A stretch of 9,302 bases of DNA from Bacteroidota bacterium. Its GTDB lineage: Bacteria > Bacteroidota > Kryptoniia > Kryptoniales > JAKASW01. Of this stretch, positions 1 to 6,652 are shown piece after piece (the first letter of the stretch is position 1; the number at the start of each line of letters is the position of its first letter). Where the stretch lies: NCBI GenBank assembly GCA_021785235.1, contig JAJYGB010000355.1, positions 1 through 9,302 on the forward strand. Direction: 5' to 3'. Both the position numbers and the translations under genes were made by a program. Below the pieces are notes generated by a model, which worked only from the letters and a program-made list of their open reading frames with translations, made no database searches and had not been told where the DNA came from.

Positions 1-1099
1 GGATTGCATTCGCGCCCAGAGTCTTTATGACCGCGACATCCTTTTCCAACTGGACCTCGCTTACCGCCGCACCGACTCCCGGATAATCGGCGGTATAATT
101 CACGCTCTTGACAAATGTCGGCTCGCCGTTCAGGTAGAACCGCCCATCCGAAACTGTCATCGTCCTGAATCCCAAATTCTGAGAGTATTGATCCAGCATC
201 GTCTTGCCATTGTAGACGAAGTACTCGATCGAGTAGAGATTGGGATGCGAAGGCGACCATAGGTTCGGATTCTGAACGGTGAGCGAAAGATTTATCTTGA
301 CGTTATGGTTTTGGGTAAGATCAAAGTTCACATCCGCTGACTTTGCCACGACGTTGCCCGTCGATTTATCGACGAGGGTCGCGCGCGCTATAAGCGGTAT
401 AGTAGTCGCGCCTGAGTCTATCCCGTATCTGGAATAATCTGCCGCGTACACGATGAAGTTGCTCTCCACACTCGCAGCCGTGTTGGACGAGTTGAGCTGT
501 GTCTTGAACGTGGGATGATCGATATAGACGGGAGGCCTGACTTCGAGATAAATATCTCTAAAGAGTCCGCCATAACATTTTCGCTGGAAGGCGAGCTGCT
601 TCAATGGAATTGTCGAAACAGGATTGAGCTTATTGCTGCTCAGAATGTCAATTACGTTCTCAGATCCTGCCTGTAATAACCTGTCGGGGATGCGAACGTC
701 GATTCTGGAATACGCTCCGTTATGGATCGCGACGAATTCGTTGTTTATCCTGACCTCAGTGGACACGCCCCCGTTTCCAAGGACAAGACCGAAGACGTTT
801 TGATTAACAAAGGCCGCCGGCACATAGACTCTCTTGCGGAAGATAACCCTCCCATCGTAATCGAAAGTAGAAGGGGTGTTTATACTTTGCCAGCTCTTCC
901 CGCCATCGACGGACGCCTCCCAAGCGCCATCCAGATTGATTCTCCCTCTGGTTGGCGTTATCTGCTCATATTGGAGACCGTGATCAGCAAGCTCAGTTTG
1001 CGGGCTTTCGCTCTGCTGGGCGTAAGAAACGCACGAAAAAATCGCCCAAACGAACAAAAACACGGGAAAAGCCAGTTTTGGAAGCTTAAAGGGGGACAT
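1..1099 (-). CDS. Secreted glycoside hydrolase family 2 enzyme (beta-galactosidase/glucuronidase-like), 3' part missing
   Basis: The first 366 codons of a GH2 exo-glycosidase are present; the gene runs off the left edge. Residues 1-27 form an export signal (basic start, hydrophobic 9-23) with likely cleavage after SYA; IFSC at 20-23 is a poor lipobox, so type I export is favoured. Residues about 50-195 are the jelly-roll sugar-binding domain, ending in GGLFRDIYLEVRPP (177-190). Residues about 196-312 are the Ig-like domain, with the typical NPNLWSPSHPNLY. The TIM barrel opens at about 313 with DGRFYLNGEP and reaches LGANAI. Both catalytic glutamates would lie beyond the edge, so activity and substrate cannot be judged. 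The loop normally reading GVNxHExHP is SVNYTADYP here. The ATG at 1097-1099 is chosen because it directly precedes the signal peptide. A GGGAG lies 14 nt upstream, which is far for a ribosome site. The 87-nt gap after the patatin gene suggests its own promoter. Confidence 0.9.
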   Translation of the reverse strand, partial: MSPFKLPKLAFPVFLFVWAIFSCVSYAQQSESPQTELADHGLQYEQITPTRGRINLDGAWEASVDGGKSWQSINTPSTFDYDGRVIFRKRVYVPAAFVNQNVFGLVLGNGGVSTEVRINNEFVAIHNGAYSRIDVRIPDRLLQAGSENVIDILSSNKLNPVSTIPLKQLAFQRKCYGGLFRDIYLEVRPPVYIDHPTFKTQLNSSNTAASVESNFIVYAADYSRYGIDSGATTIPLIARATLVDKSTGNVVAKSADVNFDLTQNHNVKINLSLTVQNPNLWSPSHPNLYSIEYFVYNGKTMLDQYSQNLGFRTMTVSDGRFYLNGEPTFVKSVNYTADYPGVGAAVSEVQLEKDVAVIKTLGANAI

Positions 1100-1128
1100 T
1101 TATCGAGGTTTAACTCCCATTGTTTCTA

Positions 1129-1157
1129 AATTTAACAAAACCGCGAGGGGAATGCAA
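1129..1157 (-). promoter_or_regulatory. Candidate sigma70-type promoter for the GH2 gene
   Basis: On the minus strand, TTGCAT (1157-1152) is followed after 17 nt by TAAATT (1134-1129). This matches the -35 TTG and four of six -10 bases at ideal spacing. Transcription would start near 1122, giving a leader of about 23 nt. The -10 area, read as TAAATTTA, also resembles the Bacteroidota TAnnTTTG box, but a TTTG at the matching -33 distance is absent (TTGC instead). This is a pattern match only. Confidence 0.35.
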
Positions 1158-1186
1158 TCGATGAAGAAGGGCAATTGGCCTCAATT

Positions 1187-2062
1187 TCACTGTTGAAGCT
1201 GTGGAATAGCCCTTCTCGCGGCAATCTCTCCGACTTTAATCATCTCATCAAGTTTATCAAAGTTTGCCCAGGTTGTGTTACCAACCTCAGGGTGAATCAC
1301 GAGATCCGAGTTTCGCAGTTGCATCTCTGTCAAATAGTGGTTTGTGATCTCGCCGGACCTCATTGCAATTTCAAAGGCAGTGTCGAGTCGCTCTTCCCTT
1401 TTCAACTCCACGGAAACATCGACAGCGATGACCTTCCCTTTCGAAAGACTCCTGGCCGCAGCCACAGGCACTGTGCTCGTCGTACTTCCATCGATCAGAA
1501 CTCGCCTAGCCACTCTAGCGGGCTCGACGAATCCGGGGATCGAAGAGCTCGCCACGATGGCCGGGATTACTCTTCCCTCTTTTAAAACAACCTCGCTCCC
1601 GGTTCTCAGATCGGCTGCCACGCAGGCAAACGGTATCTTCAGATTGGAGAATCGCACGTCAGGAATCAAATACTGAAATGCCTCTTCCAATATGTTACTG
1701 GAAAAAACCGCGTGCATGGAAGCGGCTTTAAGATATATGAAACGCTTCCCTAGTTTCGCGATGGTCTTTTCCGGTTCCTGAAGAATCAATGGGTTCTCAG
1801 AAACGAGAAAAAAGGTACGGGCATATTTTTCGAAGAATGCGCTCGATAGGAATTTCCTGAATACTTCCTCGACCTCGACAGCATCGCGGTAATAAGCGAA
1901 CATCGCTCCGATAACGGAGCCCATGCTAGTTCCGGCGATCGCTCCTATCTCCACTCCTTCGCTCTGGAGAACTTTCAACACGCCGATATGCGCGAGGCCT
2001 CTCGCGCCACCACCACCCAGCGCGAGGACGAACCCGGCGGATTTTCTCCTGAATGCCGTCAT
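1187..2062 (-). CDS. Patatin-like phospholipase (RssA/NTE-type serine lipid hydrolase)
   Basis: A 291-residue cytosolic-type patatin domain with no signal peptide or membrane segment. The glycine-rich oxyanion loop is GGGGARGLAHIG (16-27), the nucleophile elbow is GTSMG (44-48, Ser46), and the downstream ASSSIPGFVEP (171-181) is the usual family block. The dyad aspartate is Asp191 in DGS; most relatives have DGG or DGA. Family members hydrolyse acyl esters of phospholipids or lysophospholipids; the substrate here is unknown. Length matches short bacterial members such as RssA (about 300 residues), with no fused cyclic-nucleotide or POTRA domain. The ATG at 2062 leads straight into the domain and has a weak GAG five bases before it. 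The gene follows the prenyl synthase by 71 nt and may be read from the same transcript. Confidence 0.92.
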   Translation of the reverse strand: MTAFRRKSAGFVLALGGGGARGLAHIGVLKVLQSEGVEIGAIAGTSMGSVIGAMFAYYRDAVEVEEVFRKFLSSAFFEKYARTFFLVSENPLILQEPEKTIAKLGKRFIYLKAASMHAVFSSNILEEAFQYLIPDVRFSNLKIPFACVAADLRTGSEVVLKEGRVIPAIVASSSIPGFVEPARVARRVLIDGSTTSTVPVAAARSLSKGKVIAVDVSVELKREERLDTAFEIAMRSGEITNHYLTEMQLRNSDLVIHPEVGNTTWANFDKLDEMIKVGEIAARRAIPQLQQ

Positions 2063-2107
2063 ACGTTCTCAGTCACACTCTCGGGGGTTCTGAGCGGTCA
2101 GCTCTAC

Positions 2108-2133
2108 CGTGTACTTCGCCGAAGTCGCGTGTA
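2108..2133. repeat. 13-nt palindrome flanked by direct CGTGTA repeats
   Basis: Immediately after the prenyl synthase stop, ACTTCGCCGAAGT (2113-2125) is a perfect palindrome about its central base. CGTGTA occurs at both 2108-2113 and 2128-2133. As RNA it could fold as a 5-bp stem with a 3-nt loop. No T-tract follows on either strand, so it is not a standard terminator; it could be a weak processing hairpin, an operator, or chance. Confidence 0.3.
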
Positions 2134-3105
2134 TCAGCTTACGCGCTCCACTACGAATTCGGTCAGCTTGAGTAGCGACTCTTTCGCTTCCGAGCACGCA
2201 ATCCCTTCCAATTCATTCCGCGCTTTCATTACAAGTTCTTCTGCTTTTCTATGAGCACGTTCGATACCTCCGTTTTCCTGCGCGAATTCTATGACCTCTT
2301 TTATCCTTGATCCGCTCTTACCTTTTTTCAGCAACTTGAGGATCGACGCTGCAGCCTGCCTCGGCGCGTTTTCAAAAGCATAGATCAAAGGCAAAGTCAC
2401 TTTCCGTTCTTTTATGTCGCCACCTATCGGCTTGCCTAATGTTCCCTTCTTCCCTTCGTAATCGAGGACATCGTCTCGGATCTGAAATGCGAGTCCTATG
2501 TATTCGCCAAATTCCCTGAAGTGGGCGATCACCTCGGAGTCCTGGCACGCGCTCGCGGCTCCAAGTTCGCAGCACGTCGACATGAACGAAGCAGTCTTGT
2601 CAGAGATTATCTTGAAGTATGTCTCTTCATCCATATCAAGCTGTCTAGATTTTTGTATCTGAAGCAACTCTCCTTCGCTCATTCGCTTAACGGCCACAGA
2701 GCATATTTTGAGAAAAGTGAACTCGTCATTTTCAAGCGATAGGAGCAGGCCACGCGAGAGCAAGTAGTCTCCCATCAGCACTGCCACCTTGTTCTTCCAT
2801 ACGGCGTTTATGGAAGCGATGCCTCTGCGGGTGTCGGCGCTGTCGACGACATCGTCGTGTATCAACGTCGCCGTGTGAAGCAGCTCAACGAGTGTCGCGG
2901 CCCTGTACGTGCCAGGGTTAATCCCACCGGAGGCTTCTGCGGTTAAGAGCACAAGGATTGGGCGTATCTTCTTCCCTTTTTGGCGGAGCATGTATCTCGC
3001 AACCGTATCGACAATTCCCACTCTCGAACGGACCGCTTGTCTGAATTCACCGTTGAATATTTTAACCTCATCGCGGATCGGTGCGATGATCTCATCAAGA
3101 TTCAA
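2134..3105 (-). CDS. trans-Polyprenyl diphosphate synthase (long-chain, IspB/HepT type)
   Basis: This enzyme elongates an allylic diphosphate with isopentenyl diphosphate to make an all-trans prenyl chain, probably the quinone side chain. The 323-residue protein has all family marks: GKKIRP (44-49), first aspartate-rich motif DDVVD (84-88) followed by RRG (93-95), Lys170-Thr171, and second motif DDVLD (211-215) preceded by FQIR. The residues five and four positions before the first motif are Ala79 and Thr80, not bulky aromatics. In this family, small residues there leave the chain pocket open, so a product longer than farnesyl or geranylgeranyl is inferred; exact length cannot be read. The start is TTG at 3105-3103, supported by AGGTGA just upstream and by absence of any in-frame ATG before residue 39. 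It lies 17 nt after tatC, so it is co-transcribed with it. Confidence 0.95.
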   Translation of the reverse strand: MNLDEIIAPIRDEVKIFNGEFRQAVRSRVGIVDTVARYMLRQKGKKIRPILVLLTAEASGGINPGTYRAATLVELLHTATLIHDDVVDSADTRRGIASINAVWKNKVAVLMGDYLLSRGLLLSLENDEFTFLKICSVAVKRMSEGELLQIQKSRQLDMDEETYFKIISDKTASFMSTCCELGAASACQDSEVIAHFREFGEYIGLAFQIRDDVLDYEGKKGTLGKPIGGDIKERKVTLPLIYAFENAPRQAAASILKLLKKGKSGSRIKEVIEFAQENGGIERAHRKAEELVMKARNELEGIACSEAKESLLKLTEFVVERVS

Positions 3106-3108
3106 ATT

Positions 3109-3114
3109 TCACCT
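3109..3114 (-). promoter_or_regulatory. Ribosome binding site fixing a TTG start of the prenyl synthase
   Basis: AGGTGA on the minus strand ends 3 nt before the TTG at 3105-3103 (AGG to start: 6 nt). It is the clearest Shine-Dalgarno match in the window and lies in the 17-nt gap after the tatC stop, which supports the non-ATG start. Confidence 0.65.
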
Positions 3115-3122
3115 GTAGAAAT

Positions 3123-3902
3123 TTACTCGGACGCCGCTTTCTTCTTTTCCTTATTCGTCCTGGTGACTCTAACGACTACAATAGAAATCTCATACAAAAT
3201 GTAGAAAGGGACGGCAATCATTATCTGACTCCCGACGTCGGGAGGAGTGATCGCAGCTGAGACGAAAAGGATCACCACTATCGCGTGCCTCCTGTACTTC
3301 TTTAGGAACGATGCGGAAAGAATACCGATCTTCGCAAGAAAATAGGACAGCATTGGAAGTTCGAACACCGCGCCGCACGCGAGTAGAATCCCCGTTATGA
3401 AACTGAAGTAGGCCTGTACATCAATGATATTCTCGATATACTTTGTCCCGAACCCCGAGAAGAACGAAAGAGCATTGGGAATCAAGACGAAATATCCGAA
3501 AGCTCCGCCGAAGAGAAAGAAGATGGTGGAGAAAAAAACGATCGACGAAATATACTTCCGCTCGTTCGGATACAACGCCGGCTCGACAAACTTCCAGAAC
3601 TGGTACAGGGTGTTCGGCAAGCTCAGGACAGCTCCAGCTATGAAAACTATCTCCATGTACAGCATGAGCTGCCCGTAAGGCCTAAGGTTCTGGATCTTCA
3701 AAGGGGGGCGCGCATTTATGGCGGGAGCAAGGAGGAACTTGTTCACTATCGCGTCTGCAAAAAACGCGCAGATCGCCGTTCCGATCGCTATGCCGACAAG
3801 CGCCCATATAAGACGGGTCCTGAGCTCCTCCAAGTGATCCCAGAAGGACATCTCCCGCTGGGGCTCTTCAGGCAGCTCTATATCACGAACATTTTCGCTC
3901 AT
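3123..3902 (-). CDS. tatC: Sec-independent protein translocase subunit TatC
   Basis: TatC is the inner-membrane subunit that recognises twin-arginine signal peptides and recruits TatA for export of folded proteins. The 259-residue protein is full length for the family and has six hydrophobic segments at roughly 31-53, 78-100, 118-143, 163-185, 204-219 and 224-246. Diagnostic signatures are HLEELRTRL (23-31) in the N-terminal cytoplasmic region, [13 protein letters not shown] (105-117) in the first periplasmic-to-cytoplasmic loop, [13 protein letters not shown] (136-148), and ACGAVFELP (175-183), whose Glu181 matches the conserved membrane glutamate of E. coli TatC. The tail is lysine-rich (KEKKKAASE). 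No tatA/B gene is seen in the window, so the partner must be elsewhere. The ATG at 3902 overlaps the glyA stop as ATGA, indicating translational coupling. No twin-arginine signal was noticed among the exported proteins here. Confidence 0.97.
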   Translation of the reverse strand: MSENVRDIELPEEPQREMSFWDHLEELRTRLIWALVGIAIGTAICAFFADAIVNKFLLAPAINARPPLKIQNLRPYGQLMLYMEIVFIAGAVLSLPNTLYQFWKFVEPALYPNERKYISSIVFFSTIFFLFGGAFGYFVLIPNALSFFSGFGTKYIENIIDVQAYFSFITGILLACGAVFELPMLSYFLAKIGILSASFLKKYRRHAIVVILFVSAAITPPDVGSQIMIAVPFYILYEISIVVVRVTRTNKEKKKAASE

Positions 3903-5224
3903 GCGTTAGCGTTAGAATATTCCTTCGCAAAATCATACAGCGGATACTTTCCGCAAAGCGCCGCGACGTCTTCTCTCACCTGGGCATAAACTTTCTCGTT
4001 GCCGATGTTTTTTACGACTCTGTCGATGAAGGAAGCGACTTCCGCCATGTCGCCATCTTTGAATCCGCGAGTTGTAACGGCAGGCGTACCAACCCTGATT
4101 CCACTTGTGATCATAGGCGACTTGTCGTCAAAAGGTACCATGTTCTTGTTTACAGTGATCCCGCTCTGCTCCAGCGCCTTCTCTGTTTCCTTGCCTGTCA
4201 CGTTTTTGTTCCGAAGATCGAGCAGCATAAGATGATTATCCGTGCCTCCGGAAACGAGCTGGTAGTCAAGCTTGAGCAGCTCCTGCGCGAGTCGCTTGGC
4301 GTTCGCGATAATCTGCTTTGTATAGGCCTTGAATGAATCGTCCAGGGACTCGCCGAAAGCGACGGCCTTGGCGGCGATGACATGCATGAGCGGTCCGCCC
4401 TGGATCCCCGGCATGACGTTCGAGTCCACAATTTCGGACATCATTTTCAGCCGACCGCTTTTTGGAGCCGTTATGCCGAGTGGGTTTTCATAATCTTTCC
4501 CAATGAGGATCAGTCCACCGCGCGGACCACGAAGCGTCTTATGCGTCGTCGACGTAACTATATGGCAATATGGAAGTGGATCGGACAAGAGTTTCGTGGC
4601 TATAAGACCTGCCGGGTGGGCGATATCTGCCATGAGGAAAGCGCCTACGCTGTCGGCTATAGCACGGAAGCTCTTAAAATCTATATCGCGCGGATAAGCG
4701 CTGGCGCCGACCACTATCATTTTGGGTTTATGCTGCTTCGCGAGACTTTCTACTTCGGCCATATCAATCCGGCCGCTATTCTTGTCTACTCCGTAAGGGA
4801 CTATGTTGAAAAGCTTCCCGCTGAAATTCACAGGCGAGCCGTGAGTGAGATGTCCACCATGAGAAAGATTCATTCCCAGGATGGTATCGCCCGGCTTAAT
4901 GAACGAGAAATACGCCGCCATGTTGGCCTGGCTTCCCGCATGGTGCTGTACATTGGCGTATTCGGCGCCGAAAAGTTTCCTTACGCGATCGCGGGCAATA
5001 TTTTCAGCGACATCGACAAACTCACATCCGCCGTAATAGCGCTTGCCCGGATATCCTTCAGCGTATTTGTTTGTCAGGACGGTTCCGAGCGCAGCTAGGA
5101 CTGTCTTGCTTACGAAATTTTCCGAAGCGATCAGCTCTATCGTTTTGTTCTGACGTGCCAGTTCGTTGCCGACGGCTGAGAAAACCTCTTGGTCGTTTTC
5201 TTTTAGTACCTGTAAAAAATCCAT
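3899..5224 (-). CDS. glyA: Serine hydroxymethyltransferase
   Basis: A PLP enzyme that interconverts serine plus tetrahydrofolate with glycine plus 5,10-methylene-tetrahydrofolate, the main source of one-carbon units. The 441 residues include IELIASENF (29-37), [14 protein letters not shown] (53-66), [18 protein letters not shown] (120-137), the cofactor aspartate and histidine in ADIAHPAG (Asp200, His203), the Schiff-base lysine in [12 protein letters not shown] (Lys229), and [10 protein letters not shown] near the C terminus. About 20 extra residues after GLILIGKD (236-243), with NPLG and KMMSEIVDS, are typical of Bacteroidota/Chlorobi-type enzymes and missing from E. coli GlyA. The loop usually reading QPHSGSQAN is QHHAGSQAN (93-101), so one normally conserved serine is alanine. 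The ATG at 5224 begins right at the family N terminus; its ribosome site is weak (TAGG placed too close). It is the first gene of the glyA-tatC-prenyl synthase block. Confidence 0.97.
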   Translation of the reverse strand: MDFLQVLKENDQEVFSAVGNELARQNKTIELIASENFVSKTVLAALGTVLTNKYAEGYPGKRYYGGCEFVDVAENIARDRVRKLFGAEYANVQHHAGSQANMAAYFSFIKPGDTILGMNLSHGGHLTHGSPVNFSGKLFNIVPYGVDKNSGRIDMAEVESLAKQHKPKMIVVGASAYPRDIDFKSFRAIADSVGAFLMADIAHPAGLIATKLLSDPLPYCHIVTSTTHKTLRGPRGGLILIGKDYENPLGITAPKSGRLKMMSEIVDSNVMPGIQGGPLMHVIAAKAVAFGESLDDSFKAYTKQIIANAKRLAQELLKLDYQLVSGGTDNHLMLLDLRNKNVTGKETEKALEQSGITVNKNMVPFDDKSPMITSGIRVGTPAVTTRGFKDGDMAEVASFIDRVVKNIGNEKVYAQVREDVAALCGKYPLYDFAKEYSNANA

Positions 5225-5319
5225 GACCTATGCTTTCTGTATTGGAATGTTTTGTAACTAGTAGGTATCGAGCACTTCACCAACTCCCCTGCCGCATCGG
5301 TCCTAATTCGAGATTCGAT

Positions 5320-5368
5320 CGATCACGGACTGCGCGGATGAGGACTGCCATTAAGGGGATGGCGGACT
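5320..5368 (-). repeat. Three degenerate AGTCC direct repeats upstream of glyA
   Basis: In the 156-nt gap before glyA the minus strand reads AGTCCGCCATCC from 5368, AGTCCTCATCC from 5346 and AGTCCGTGATCG from 5331, spaced 22 and 15 nt. A weak 5-bp inverted repeat GCCAT/ATGGC (5347-5351, 5359-5363) lies between the first two and has no T-tract. The rest of the gap holds no riboswitch I recognise and no convincing promoter; TTGGTG with TAGTTA 17 nt downstream, closer to glyA, is the best but poor candidate. The repeats may be regulator sites or chance. Confidence 0.25.
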
Positions 5369-5380
5369 CTTAGTTCGACA

Positions 5381-6652
5381 TCAGTCTAATCTGGGTCTGA
5401 GGAACCAAGCCTCTCCCATCGTGAAAGAGAGGTAGAGCCTGAAAACCCTTTCGTGGAAAAGGAGGTTACTCTCCAACCCTCGGAAGCCATATTGAACTCC
5501 CACATCCACTGTTGCAGTGTAGCTTAGCGGCAGTTCTATGCCCGCAGTCGCGAACAGCTCGTCTACCTGACTTGGCTGACCCGAGGTCGTTGGCACGACG
5601 AACTGCGTCTTGCTATAGTAGAGCCCCGCTCTCAAAACACGTTTGGCGAAAAGCGATCTAATGCTTCTTCCTTGAAGATACTCGACGCCTCCTCCGATAA
5701 AGAGGACATTTCTCAGCGTCCCGGCAGGGGTGAACGAATCGTAATATTGAGAGAGCTTTTCTGTCCGCACATCAAGCATAGCGGCGAGACCATTGTCGAA
5801 AACCTTCGCGATTCCGATTCCGAATTCTGCAGGAATATATCCTGATGCATTTTGTGAAAATGTCGTGTCCAAGCCATCAGGAAAAATACTATTAATCTGA
5901 TCCGCCCCGAGCAGATTGAAAGGATAGCGATAATATCCTGCGATCGTAAATCCCTTCAGGAAGCTGAGATGCGTCCACTTGTCGAAACTACCGAGGACCA
6001 AGCCAATGGTTCCGCTCGCGCCCCTTAAATAAAGGCTGTTATCGGTGTAAACACCCTGGAAGTTCGTGCTGTCAAAAGTCACTGTAGAAGTCGACTGAGT
6101 TCTGCCGAAGGCATACTGGAGTTCCGCGCCGATACCGATGCCTTGAATAGGGGAGAAACTACCGCCGAGGAAGGCTTCTCCCAAACCACCCGCGCCTTTC
6201 CTATCGAACGCGTAAGACGACCCGCTTGCTCCTGCAACAGAGTCAGTGGAGTTTATGCCATAGCTGTAGGATGTCATTGGCGTGAATCCGCCGGCAATCG
6301 AAAGTCCCAGCGAGCTGGCAAGAGGTATCGCGAAGATACCGCCTCCGAAATTTCCGTTCGCTCCGTATGAAGTACTGTTAAGACTCTTATCCACGGAGGT
6401 CACGCCGGCAAAATCGTAGGCCGCGGTCAGCTGCACGTTCTGGAGTCCGATCCATGTCGCCGGATTTAACCTGTTCAAATATCCGTCGCCAATAAGCGCG
6501 AGCCCCGCGTTTCCCATGCCGGCAGAGCGAGTCCCCGCGAAACTTGAAAATGCGCCGACGCCCCTGTCAGAGAGTGGCGAAGCATCCTGAGCGAGCGCCG
6601 TGGCTGACATCAGAAGTAACAGCATTCCTAATTGTGCAAATTTCTTCATCAT
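5381..6652 (-). CDS. Outer-membrane beta-barrel, FadL/PorV-like, function unknown
   Basis: A 423-residue exported protein. Residues 1-21 are a type I signal peptide (MMKK, leucine-rich core, ALA then Gln22). The mature start has SAGMGNAGLAL (43-53) and NPATW (63-67), the layout seen at the N terminus of FadL/OMPP1 and PorV/PorQ-like barrels in Bacteroidota and Ignavibacteria. The remainder alternates short hydrophobic/aromatic strands with Gly, Ser and Asn-rich turns, as in a beta-barrel, ending with VFRLYLSFTMG and a short tail. FadL proteins move hydrophobic compounds and PorV acts in type IX secretion; neither role can be assigned here. The first ATG (6652) overlaps the lipoprotein stop as ATGA; the next codon is also ATG (6649) and sits slightly better behind GAAGAG, so either may be used. 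Being coupled to the lipoprotein gene, the two products may work together at the outer membrane. Confidence 0.8.
   Translation of the reverse strand: MMKKFAQLGMLLLLMSATALAQDASPLSDRGVGAFSSFAGTRSAGMGNAGLALIGDGYLNRLNPATWIGLQNVQLTAAYDFAGVTSVDKSLNSTSYGANGNFGGGIFAIPLASSLGLSIAGGFTPMTSYSYGINSTDSVAGASGSSYAFDRKGAGGLGEAFLGGSFSPIQGIGIGAELQYAFGRTQSTSTVTFDSTNFQGVYTDNSLYLRGASGTIGLVLGSFDKWTHLSFLKGFTIAGYYRYPFNLLGADQINSIFPDGLDTTFSQNASGYIPAEFGIGIAKVFDNGLAAMLDVRTEKLSQYYDSFTPAGTLRNVLFIGGGVEYLQGRSIRSLFAKRVLRAGLYYSKTQFVVPTTSGQPSQVDELFATAGIELPLSYTATVDVGVQYGFRGLESNLLFHERVFRLYLSFTMGEAWFLRPRLD

Noticed and set aside
722..1129. 135-codon plus-strand open frame at the left side
   Set aside because: It is antisense to the GH2 coding region, whose continuous minus-strand translation shows clear GH2 domains; the plus-strand product has no recognisable features.
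1175..1676. Two overlapping plus-strand open frames of 110-136 codons
   Set aside because: Both are shadows of the patatin-like gene, which has all catalytic motifs on the minus strand.
4382..5098. 238-codon open frame on the plus strand, antisense to glyA
   Set aside because: It lies wholly within the unmistakable glyA gene, its translation shows no family signature or ordered domain, and its openness follows from glyA codon bias.
5345..5365. Inverted repeat GCCAT/ATGGC after the barrel gene as a rho-independent terminator
   Set aside because: The stem is only 5 bp with a 7-nt loop and no run of T follows on either strand.
5225..5380. Glycine or tetrahydrofolate riboswitch in the glyA leader
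   Set aside because: I looked for conserved core sequences and paired elements of these classes and saw none; a covariance-model scan would be decisive.
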